This document shows positions 46,045-55,845 of a stretch of DNA of 64,000 nt, piece after piece (within the stretch, counting starts at the first letter, position 1; each line of letters starts with the position of its first letter). Where the stretch lies: contig CM043958.1 of NCBI GenBank assembly GCA_014529385.2, positions 153,721,293 to 153,785,292 of the forward strand. Direction: 5' to 3'. The position numbers were made by a program, and so were the translations under genes. The notes under the pieces are model-generated. The model saw only the letters and a list, made by a program, of their open reading frames with translations, was not told the origin of the DNA and did no database searches. Source of the DNA: Adiantum capillus-veneris. Taxonomy: Eukaryota > Streptophyta > Polypodiopsida > Polypodiales > Pteridaceae.

Positions 46045-47071
46045 CATAGTTACCGGGGAACGGCTTTTACAGCTGGCATGCTTTGTGCAAGGAATGTCTC
46101 GGAACGGCTGGGCATTTCAACAGGCAAACAGTTACCGAAACGGCCGGTCGGGAATGGACCGGAACGGCGTGCAACGGTCAGGCAGCCTCCAACGGCCATA
46201 AACGGGCAAAAACAGGCAATTTCTAGCTGTGTCTTTTTTCTGACAGCCCTTATTAATTGCACCCCCTCACCCTTTCATTCAAAAGTGCAACAAGCTCTCA
46301 AGCTCTCTCTCTCCCCCTTGCTATCAAGCTCTCTCTCCCTTGCTCTCAAGCTCTACCCTCAAGCTCTCAAGCTCTCTCCCTTGGGCTTGCCCTCAAGGCT
46401 TCAAGCTCTCTCTCCCTTCGTCTCGACTCTCAAGAAGTGAAGCCTCCCTCTCAAGCTCTTACGGACTCACGGAGTCAAGCCTCTCTCTCAAGTCCTCTCT
46501 CTCAAACCCTCAAGGATCAAGCTCTCTCTTTCTACGATAATCCAATTATCCATGGCCTCTTCTTCTCGTACAAACCCCTCCGTTCATGCGGGAAACACTC
46601 AAAAGGCAAAGGAATGGTCGTGGTGGGACGAAGTGACCTCGGAAGGCACCTTGTTGGCAGCGGGAGGTTCTGTGCATGGGCATGCAAGCTATGATCTTAC
46701 ATGCGAAAAGGGGGGCATGACAAAGTGAGGGCACACTTTCTTTGATTGTCGGGACATGAGGTGAGATTTTGCACCAACATAACCATCGAGAAGCGGAAGG
46801 AGCTTGAGGAAAAGGATCGGCAATTCAACCATAAAGCCAGGCCCGCACGCAAAGGTATCGACCCAAAGACCCTCATTTTCCCTTCTTCTCTACCCGGTGC
46901 TGGTGGCGTTGGGCCTTCATCGGGTCCGATTTGTTGCCAAAGGACCCTTGCCACCTCTTGAGACCCAAAGAAGAAGGAAGATGTGGATGTTGCCGTGGCC
47001 CAATTCTTCTATCACAACCATATCCCATTTGTCGCGGCGAGGTATGCTTTATCGATCTTCTCTCTCATTTC
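46045..47071 (+). pseudogene. hAT transposase 5' part (broken element)
   Basis: The left terminus CATAGTTACCGGGGAACGG at 46045 equals the end of the 407-bp element at 19794, and GGAACGG-type subterminal repeats follow. A Ser/Leu-rich leader is followed by ATG near 46551 (MASSSRTNPSV), which corresponds to the N-terminal BED-finger exon of the intact-looking copy at 55903; the finger itself is degenerate with stops. The exon ends EDVDVAVAQFFYHNHIPFVAAR before a GT donor near 47042, matching DVAVARFFYHDHIAFNATW in the other copy. The element is cut in its first intron by the LTR at 47072; the 3' part and right terminus are not seen. Confidence 0.75.
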
Positions 47072-47767
47072 TGTTAGACTTACACCACTCTGTTGCTTCA
47101 AAGGTCTAGGGCATGCATGCATATAGACTGCACTGTTCGGCCGTCCACTCTTGGGCCGGCCGCCCACCTTGTCCGGGCACCCTCATATTTCATTTATTTC
47201 TTGTTGGGTCGTGGGGATTTTTCCAGGCTTTGCCCTACCTCTCGTTGGGCACCTACAGGGGGGTACCCACTTCCATCATTTGGTTATTGTGTATGGGGTC
47301 TTCTGCTCATGGTAGTCATGGGGGGCTGATCGCTCCTCTTCACTATATCTTGCGTTTGTGGTTTACTCTCCTTTAGGGTTTCTGTTGCGTGAATCCCCAT
47401 TTCCACCTACGTTTTTGCTAGCTCCATTGGCAATCACCTGCTGGCTGCCAGCGCCAGCCATTTCTGGACATTTTTGTCGTGGAAAACCCCTCCAGATCAC
47501 TTGCGTTTTTTGATGCCCATTGCATTTTTGGGGAGCACCTGCGTTTTTGGTGGAAAACCTTTCATTTTCAGCAAATGGGGGCATCCGGTGCCTTGCCCAC
47601 TCAGATCTTTACCCCATTGGCTCGGCATCCGGTGCCTTGCCGGAAAGAATCCTCTTCAGATCTACTGTTTTCAGCCATATACACTTGCTGTTTTCTCTGT
47701 TTCAGCCCACCTGGGGCTGTGACATTGATTCCCCACCCTCCCTACACCCTCTACACCACTCCGGATC

Positions 47768-48730
47768 GTGCTTGGAGCGTACGAGCATGCTAAAAATCGC
47801 TGGACAGCAGCGTTTTCATCACCTCGCAGTTGCGTTTTTGGGTGGACAGCAGCCTCTTGGCTTGTGTTTTTCACAGAGAATGAGATTACCTCTTGCCAGG
47901 ACACCATCCAATGGTGGTCCATGCGGTCTCTCAGTGATTGTTGCAGTACACGGTATCTTCGACATTGCCTTGATCATACACAGGCGTACGATCCTTGGGA
48001 GATTCATTCTAGCTATCATTCGGCGGTTGCACACTCCAAAGGGGGTGGTGACTTGTGGTTTGGTATGGACACACCTATGCACTCATCAGAGGAGTTCACA
48101 CGAGATATGGCCATGCTCATGGCATATGGGATTCCGACATTCCCGGAGAAGACACCACCATCTTGGGTGGACAGACACTTATCACTTGACCTCGACACGT
48201 CATATCACTTGCTTACACATGAGCATCTACATGGACTTAGGGAGAGGATCTTGGATCTCTTCTTGGACAGGTTCATTGCTTGGATCTACAGACTGGAGTG
48301 GGACTTCAGTGCTTTAGACTCTCTTGGAGAGTTTATCCGCGAGATGCGGGAGATCAGGCATCATTATGCGACTACATCCGGAGTCACCCAGAGCTTGGCT
48401 TGGATGGTAGTGCAGTTGTTCTTCTACACTCCTGATCATTTGGATTGCTACCTTCAGAGTTGCTTACACTCACTCTCTGTAACCTTACAGCAGACTTATC
48501 CCCCGACCTGGGCAGTAGGCCACTCCCAGCTCATTCACATTGAGAGCCACACCGAATTGCAGTTTGGTAGCATTGTTGGTGCGAATTCTGTTTTGGTTGA
48601 CACCGGAGGATTGGAGGCAGTAGATATAGGCAAGACGACACATACAGATTGGTCTGGCCTTTCTTCTTCTCAGAGGATCTTCACAACGCAGACTTCTCAA
48701 TCTGGCTTCCCTTCTTCACACAGAGGATGA
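47768..48730 (+). CDS. Unknown 320-codon frame inside LTR element
   Basis: Open from GTG at 47768 (first ATG at 47921) to TGA at 48730. The composition is protein-like: a helical, Trp/His/Leu-rich middle (MAMLMAYGIPTFPEK, HLHGLRERILDLFLDRF, LGEFIREMREIRHHYA) and a Ser/Thr-rich end. I recognise no gag, protease, RT, integrase or host domain. Nearby sequence 47895-47965 is repeated in diverged form at 48835-48900, downstream of the frame. It may be a divergent gag or captured sequence; chance openness is less likely at this length but cannot be excluded. Confidence 0.45.
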   Translation: MLGAYEHAKNRWTAAFSSPRSCVFGWTAASWLVFFTENEITSCQDTIQWWSMRSLSDCCSTRYLRHCLDHTQAYDPWEIHSSYHSAVAHSKGGGDLWFGMDTPMHSSEEFTRDMAMLMAYGIPTFPEKTPPSWVDRHLSLDLDTSYHLLTHEHLHGLRERILDLFLDRFIAWIYRLEWDFSALDSLGEFIREMREIRHHYATTSGVTQSLAWMVVQLFFYTPDHLDCYLQSCLHSLSVTLQQTYPPTWAVGHSQLIHIESHTELQFGSIVGANSVLVDTGGLEAVDIGKTTHTDWSGLSSSQRIFTTQTSQSGFPSSHRG

Positions 48731-49000
48731 TCACGGTACAGACAGCTTGGTCTGACCACACCTCTTCTCAGAGGCCCTTCACATCGCAGACTGTTGAGTC
48801 TGGCTTTCCCCTCATCTTGGATTACCCTACCTACTGACAGGACACTATCCGGTGGTGGTCCGTGCGGTCTCGGTGACTGCTGCAGCTTACGGTAGCTTCT
48901 ACAGTGCAGACTGTTTAGTCTCGCTTTCCTTGTTTCGAAGGACGTTTAAGATGCAGATTGCTACATCTGGCCTTCCTGGACTTTTCCACAGCTTAGCCAC
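48650..49000. repeat. Imperfect ~50-bp repeats
   Basis: Repeated blocks like TTCTCAGAGG...CGCAGACT...TCTGGCTTTCC occur at about 48665, 48715, 48765, 48895 and 48945 with heavy divergence. Confidence 0.6.
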
Positions 49001-49724
49001 CTGGACACACTGGGTTGCATGTTCATGCTTGACAGGCTTCCGGTCATTCTCATGACGGTTCCTGGGCTTCCCCATTTTCTCCAAACGGTTTGACTACAGA
49101 CACCACAGATCCTATTGGGTAGGACACTTGCAGGTCTATTGGCACTTTTTTTACGACAAGGAGTTGTTTTCACACTCAATTCGGGACCTTCACGCAGTAT
49201 CTTCACCCTCTATCGGCGGAGTACAGCAGTTTGCTACACTGCTCGTGATGGCACTTTACCATGGAGATCTCTCGGAGGTTGGGACACCCCAGACTGCTGC
49301 AGACATCTTCATCCTTTGCCTCGCACCTTCGGCTTCATACAGTTTGTTGAGCATCAGGTGCTGAGAGGGGGTGTTAAGACTTACACCACTCTGCTGCTTC
49401 ATAGGTCTAGGGCATGCATGCATATAGACTGCGCTGTCCGGCTGTCCACTTCTGGGCCGGCCGCCCACCTTGTCCGGGCGCCCTCATATTTCATTTACTT
49501 CTTGTTGAGTCATGGGGGATTTTCCAAGCTTTGCCCTACCTCCCGTTGGGCACCTATTTATGGGGCCAGGGGGGTACCCACTTCCATCATCTGGTTATTG
49601 TGTATCGGGTCTTCTGCTCATGGTAGTCATGGGGGGACTGATCGCCCCCTCTTCACCATATCTTGCGTTTGTGCCTGTGGTCTACTGTCTCTCTCTCTCT
49701 CTCCCCCCTCTCTCACGCTTCCGC

Positions 49725-49910
49725 ACACGCCACTCTTCTTCGTCACCAAAAGGATGTGTCTTTACGTCTAAAGTCGCGTCTCTTCACCATGAGACATGTC
49801 TTTTCATTTGTGTCTCTGTCTCCTAAAATAAGGAGCCTTGTACTCAGTTTTAAAGCATTCATGATTATGCTTTCTTTGATGTTGGATGATGATATGCCAA
49901 TTACAAGTTA
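49725..49910 (+). repeat. 5' remnant of host LTR element (LTR piece and frame start)
   Basis: 49745-49870 matches 61466-61580 in the 3' LTR (TCTTTACGTCTAAAGTCGCG, TTTTCATTTGTGTCTC). Beyond AAAGCATTCA it departs and continues as a reading frame from ATG 49861 that resumes at 60016 after the chromovirus. The LTR's left part is missing. Confidence 0.7.
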
Positions 49911-50518
49911 TGTCACAACTCAGTGATGTGGCAAACCGTGTACACACACACCTTCCCCTTTTGCCATAGACAGTCCCGAGGAAAACAGGCTGACATGATG
50001 ACGTGGCACTGCCGTACGGTCAACACCCCCGAAAAGTGCGGCGCAATCTACGGAAGGTTGTACGGACAGCCACTTGGTAGACAGCGTACGAAAAAAGCAG
50101 CAGCGGTAGATTTTTTACTTGCTTTTTGGCTACGCAATGCAAGGCTGAAAATTTACGCAAATTATGGGGTAGCTTTTGAGAACAAGTTGCTTTATTTTGA
50201 ATTGATTTTGATTTACAGCTTTTGGGGCTCTGCTTCTAGCATCCCTTGTAAACCTTTATAATAGTGGCTTGGGCTCCCACTTCTCAGAGCATCTGGACGC
50301 AGAGCCTGAGAGTGAGACCCAACCATTCCGTGTACTTTGTGCAACAGATTAATACAAAAGGAAATACCGAAAGGGGCGCCGGTCTTTGGGGCCAATATCT
50401 CTAGGCACGGAACTCCGCCGGGCCGTGTCGAATCAATTACGAACTGTGAACTGTTTTGAAGTGAATTCTTGTCTTGTCGCGGTAGAATCTTGACTTGGGA
50501 GTGTCCAAGTCTGTTACA
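49911..50518 (+). repeat. Chromovirus 5' LTR (608 bp)
   Basis: TGTCACAACT...GTCTGTTACA. Contains TTTATAATAG near 50250 as a TATA-like element and AAATACCGAAAGGGGCGCC near 50360, shared with the solo LTR at 36959. Confidence 0.9.
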
Positions 50519-50519
50519 G

Positions 50520-50531
50520 TGGTATCAGAGC
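50520..50531 (+). promoter_or_regulatory. Chromovirus primer-binding site
   Basis: TGGTATCAGAGC, exact initiator-Met tRNA type, one base after the LTR end. Confidence 0.92.
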
Positions 50532-50582
50532 ACGGCCGATTTCTCCTCTACCGGGAAATCTGATCCTTTTTACGCGGCACTT

Positions 50583-51080
50583 ATGGATTCAGATAGAGAT
50601 TAGTCAACTTCCTCTGCATCCGAAGATGCGGGAAGAGAGCACGAAGAAGATTCACACGAGGAGTACGGCCCGCCTCGGCCTACTCAGGCAGAGCTTGAAG
50701 AGATGGAGCTTCGACGATTGATTAACGATGCAACAAAGATGATGCTAAATTTTGCGAAGGACCCGAAATTTGCAAAATTTATGACCCAAACCTCCTTCGA
50801 CGAGGTGCACTCACAGTGGCGGCAAACCACATAACCACCCCTCAAACCGGCACTTAAGAAACCTCCTACTCCAAGGATGTTTACAGAGCAAGAATTAGAA
50901 GAGGTGGTTGATACACGGATTTCTTAGCTTTTTGACACACAAAACAAAGCCAAAAAGCACGACAAAAAGCAGAAGAAAGGCACCGACTTACCGGGTTATT
51001 TGGGTCGTGAGTCTACATTTGCTTCGGCAAGAAAGCAGAAGAAGTATTGCGATTTGAAGGAGTACCATGTTCTTCTTCTT

Positions 51081-51112
<32 letters not shown>

Positions 51113-52154
51113 AGTTCTTCTAGCTCTTCTGACTCGAGCGAAGAAGACACAAAAGGGAAAAAGCGAAGCAAAAAGCAAAGCTTCGGAAAGGGCAAGAAAA
51201 AGGCAAAGAAGTCTAAATCTCGCCCAATGGTTGACAGTTCTACAGAGGACTCGTCTTCGGATAGTTCCGACTCTGACGTCAGCAGCTTTTATGCAAAGAA
51301 GAAGAATTTTTATAAAGCCAACGAGTATGACTTTTTGGAAGATAAAAGCAAGAAAGTCCGAGAGTTTAAGGAAGGTGGACAGTCAATTAAATTTGACACG
51401 TTTTCTAGATATAGAGATGCTTCGAAGGCTTTGGCTTTCATACAGCAGTTTGACATAGCTTTCTCTGGAGGGCGTTACTCAGAGCACTCCAAGATTCGGA
51501 GGGCTACTTCTTACTTCAAGGGAAATGCTCGAACTTGGTGGTCAACGCTTCTATTGAGCAAGACAGCGCCACCTAAATGGCTGAAATTTAAAAGGCTTTT
51601 TATTTCTTCTTGGTTGACTCAGGAGTACAAACGCGACATACGAACTGCTTGGAACCATCTTCGGATGACCAAGAAGGATACATTGGACGCATATTGTGAG
51701 AGATTCTGGAGCTCTTTTCTACCCGCCTCTTCATTTAAGAAGATCTCGTTCAAAGAACAGATTGAGCGGTTTACCTTGGGACTTCCTACAGAGATCCGAG
51801 ATCATTGCTTAGAACAAAAGTCAGATTCCATTCAGGAACTGATGAGTCATGCGAAATGGGGTTTTGCCATTCACTCGGGCAGTTTGACCTATCCCACAGA
51901 TGAAATCATGACGCAAAGGATCGAACAGACTTCGAACAATGAAAGTAGAAAGAGGAAGAGCAACCCAGAAGAAAGAAAAGGATGCAAGACCCAAGCTTAC
52001 TCTGCGAGAAGAGGGGAAGTGCTTTGGATGCAGGGAAACCAGGCACATCTACGCGAAGTGCCCTAAAAAGGCACCGAAAGAACAGATCAACGAGGATGAA
52101 GACAGGCCTGAGGGTTTGAAAGCAGTTGAGGAACATGGACCAAAAGGCAGATGA
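50583..52154 (+). pseudogene. Chromovirus gag
   Basis: Capsid/nucleocapsid polyprotein. From ATG at 50583 (MDSDRD then an in-frame TAG) the frame shows a charged N-terminus with further stops. At a (TTC)n run (51070-51110), which codes for a Ser tract, the open frame shifts by one to the frame that carries the capsid-type domain (KFDTFSRYRDASKALAFIQQ, RTWWSTLLLSK, WLKFKRLFISSWL, ERFTLGLPTEIRDHCL). A second shift near 51970 leads to the zinc knuckle CFGCRETRHIYAKC (CX2CX4HX4C) and the end at 52154. The capsid part is otherwise well preserved (51150-51970). Confidence 0.88.
51070..51110 (+). repeat. (TTC)n microsatellite in gag
   Basis: About 13 TTC units coding for Ser in the gag body frame (Leu in the upstream frame). 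The gag frame changes across it, so slippage here likely caused the frameshift. Confidence 0.9.
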
Positions 52155-55100
52155 AAGCAGAACTGGTACCACATTGCGTGGGGCCCGAACCAAATCAAAT
52201 GAACGAAAGTACAAAACTTTGCCGCTTTTAGGGCAAATTGAAAGATCCGGAAGCCCTCTTTTTCTTTAACAAAGGAGCCAAGTCCAACTTCTTTTGGCGG
52301 CTCGATTTGGAATTACGCCCGACGGCCAGGCCACAGGCAGGTAGTTCTAGTGGTACCCGGACAAGATATTGCCATTACACCGATCATTGGAAAACTTCGT
52401 TTGCAATGTTAGGGGTGTTTAGGGCACGAGGACTTATACGTAATTCCCTTGAGACGTTGTGACGTCCTGCTCGAAATCCCTTGGTACCACAAGAACAATG
52501 CCGTGGTTGATTATCGGGCCAAGAAAGCGACTTTGACAAATGAAGGGCACAAACATTGTACTTGACGAAATTCAGTTTCTTTACTTTCTGGAAAGGACTG
52601 ACTGATGATTGAAGGTCGAATATATTTTGACCTCGAAAAAGAACGCCAAGATTTTCTCAGCACTCATGCCGATTGCTTTTCAAAGGGCCTGCCAGGCGAG
52701 TTGCCACTAGCTCGTCCTGAGGATCATACCATTGATTTGATACCTGGAAGCACACCACCGAACCGGCCACCAAACCGTGTGAGCTGAGCCCTGAACGAAG
52801 AAATTATGAACCTAGTGAAAGACCTCTTGGAAAAGGGTCTTGTCCAGCCTAGTACTTCACCGTACTGCTCTCCAGTGTTGTTGGTTTTGAAGAAAGACGG
52901 ATCTTGGAGAATCTGCATAGATTATAGAGCTCTCAACAAAATCACCATCAAGAACAGATTTCCAATTCCTAGGATCAATGATATTCTTGACAGACTACAA
53001 GGATCCTCGTGTTTTAGCAAGATCGACTTGAACAGCGGATATCATTAGATCCGAATTGCGCTGGGAGATGTCTACTAGACAGCTTTTCGCACGACTTTTG
53101 GATTATTTGAGTTTTTGGTGATGCCTTTTGGCCTAACCAATGCTCCTGCGACATTTAACCGGATGATGAACATAATTTTTCCAGAGTACAAACTATATAA
53201 TGGCACTTTCTTTGACGACGTCATTGTTTTCTCCAAGGATGAGGCAGAACATAGAGAACGTCTGCTACAGGTCTTTCAGGCATTACGAGATCACAAGTTG
53301 GTGATTAATGCAAAAAAAGTTAATATTTTTCCCTACCCGAGATACACTTTTTGGGACAGATTGTCTCAACCAGCAGGAGTGGAGATGGACCTGGCCAAGA
53401 TAGAGACTATCCGTGATTGGTTCGATTTGAAGAATGTCCATGAAGTTAGAAGCTTCTTGGGCTTGTGTTTGTACTACAACGGTTCATTAGAAAGTTTGCA
53501 GAGGTTGCTTCCCCTTTGCATATGTTGATATAGAAAGGAGTCCCTTTCTCGTGGGGACCCACAGAGGTGACTGCCATTCAGACATTAAAAGAAGAATTGA
53601 TTGCAGGACCCGTTTTGACTTTGCCAGACTTGCAGAAGTCATTTGAAGTATTGTGATACTTGTGGTCGTAGTCTGGATGCGGTCTTAATGCATGAAGGCC
53701 ATGCCATTGCCTATGAGACAAGGCCGGAATTGACAAAACAGATATGTGAGAAAGAGCTTTTGGCGGTTATCCATGCGCTTACTCAGTGGCAACATTACCT
53801 ACTCGTAGCCGATTTTACAGTTGTCCCAGATGATTGGAATTTACGCTACTTCTTGTCACAAAAGCAGCTATAGGAAAAGCAGATGCGGTGGACAAACATT
53901 TGGTCACACTTTTACTTCCGGATTGTCCATGTGCAGGGACAGAAGAAATTGGTGGCAGATACTTTGTCCCGAAGGCCGTTGGTTCTGGCTATTTCTGCGA
54001 TACATCATAGAAGCTTCGAGGATATGGTCGGCCAGTAAGCCACAGATACAGATTTTTGCAAATGTATTCAGTTGAATACAGAATCGGGAGGTAGTAGCGG
54101 AATATTCCATTTGGGATGGCTACTTGATTAAGAAAACGATGTTGTGCGTTACACAATCGTTGAGGAAAAAAGGTTTTAACCGAATGCCACTGTCCACCTT
54201 TTAAGGGTCACCGCGGCATTGTTACCACCTTGAAAGGTGTGGAGAGATACTTTTGTTTGGCGGAGACTCAAGAAGGACGTGGACGATTTTGTATACAGTT
54301 GCTTGGTGTGCCAGAGGGCCAAGCTTTGACAGGCATAAAGCACAGGGAATGTTACAGCCTTTACCCATATCCACCCGCCCCTGGGAAGGTATTGCGATGG
54401 ATTTCATTTTTGATCTACTAAAAACACAGCGTGGGCACGATTGTTTATGACCCAGATCTTGAAATTACATGGCATGCCGGAGACGATTGTCTCCAACAGA
54501 GACCCCAGATTCACGAGTTTGTTTTGGAAGGCTGTGTAGGAGAACATTGACACACGGTTGCAGTTCTCGTCATCGTTCCACCAGCAGACTGACGGACAAT
54601 TGGAGATTGCTAATTCAATAGTACATGGATTTGTCGAAGACTTCATGGGAAAAGGGTTTTTACCTTTGGTGGAATATGCCTACAGAAACACGATTAACTC
54701 TTTGATGGGGAAGGTGCCATTTGAGATTATTGAATTTGCTACAAAGGTTTCACCCTTCCTTAGCACGAAAGATAAGATTTTTCTTTGAAGCCGACTGGTC
54801 CACGAGCGACTTGGACTTGGTCCGGAAAGCTTTGCAGAAATCTCAAAAAAAGGCAACAGATCAACATCGTCGCGATTTGAAATCGAAGGAGAACGATTGG
54901 GTGCTCTTACATCTTGAGAAGGCAAGCCTGAGAAAGAAAAAAGGGGAAAGGAACGGCTTTCTCGAAAGCTTAGCATGAGATACTATGGACCTTTCCAGAT
55001 TTCCGAAAACATAAATGATGTCTCCTTTAGAATGCAGTTGCCCGACACCTGGAGACTTCACAATGTTCTCATGTGAGTCTCTTGAAGATCATGTGAGTCT

Positions 55101-55299
55101 CTTGAAGCCTTTTAAAGAAAATGTGCCCGATGATGGGGAGCCAGATGAGCACTCCGAATTGGAGGAAAACGAGCAGATACTCGTTCCAAAACAGATATTG
55201 GCACAAAGATAGAAAGATAAAAGGTAAAGCGATAAGACGGTTCTTGGTTAAATTCAAGACCTACTCCGCATTGGATGAGAAGTGAATGGAGGAGGAGGA

Positions 55300-55797
55300 C
55301 CTGGCAGCATAGAAACAGGGGACGGGGAGGACGCAGCCCATTTGTGCGGGGACAAGACGGGGGACGCCGGGACAAAGACGGGGATGCATTTATGAGACGG
55401 GGGGACGTCCCTCACAGGGGAGGGGGGGTGGGACGGGTCCCGAGACGCACGTCCCCAGTGACACCGGTAGATGGGACGCGGGCACGGGGCGGGCTGCAAC
55501 CAATGGGGGGCGGGACTTTCAAATTTCAAACAAACGCCCACTTTTGGGGGGCCTTTCAAAATTCAAAATTCAAAGCCCCATTTTGGGGGGGAGCTCTTTC
55601 TACTTAAGAGCACCCAACTTCCAAGCCTCAAGGCTCATAGCCTCATAGTATCATACCCAAGCCTCAAGGCTCAAGGCCACTTCCTTGAAGTTCCCATTGC
55701 CCAAGCCTTGCAAGTGCCAAGAGCCAAGTTTGAAGTTGCCCTCCGACTCCCGAGGCTCCGCCCTTGAGTCTCTTGACTCTCGAGTCTTGAGTCTCTT

Positions 55798-55845
<48 letters not shown>

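Larger units (their letters stand above)
47072..49695 (+). mobile_element. LTR element carrying an unknown frame (~2.6 kb)
   Basis: Two similar LTRs (47072 to about 47397, and 49372 to about 49695) start TGTTAGACTTACACC and TGTTAAGACTTACACC and share ATGCATGCATATAGACTG and GGCCGGCCGCCCACCTTGTC. A purine tract GCTGAGAGGGGG precedes the second. The internal ~2 kb has no gag-pol motif but holds a long unknown frame and imperfect repeats. The right ends of the LTRs are unclear and no target duplication was found. Confidence 0.7.

Noticed and set aside
46016-46694. Overlapping Ser/Leu-rich frames
   Set aside because: They come from a CTCTCAAGCT-type low-complexity leader within the broken hAT element.
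50520-50535. tRNA-like sequence near TGGTATCAGAGC
   Set aside because: Only the 3' end complement of initiator-Met tRNA is present; it is a primer-binding site, not a tRNA gene.
51000-51458. 152-codon frame with a poly-Leu run
   Set aside because: The Leu run is the (TTC)n microsatellite read in the wrong frame; only its first part is the genuine gag N-terminal frame.
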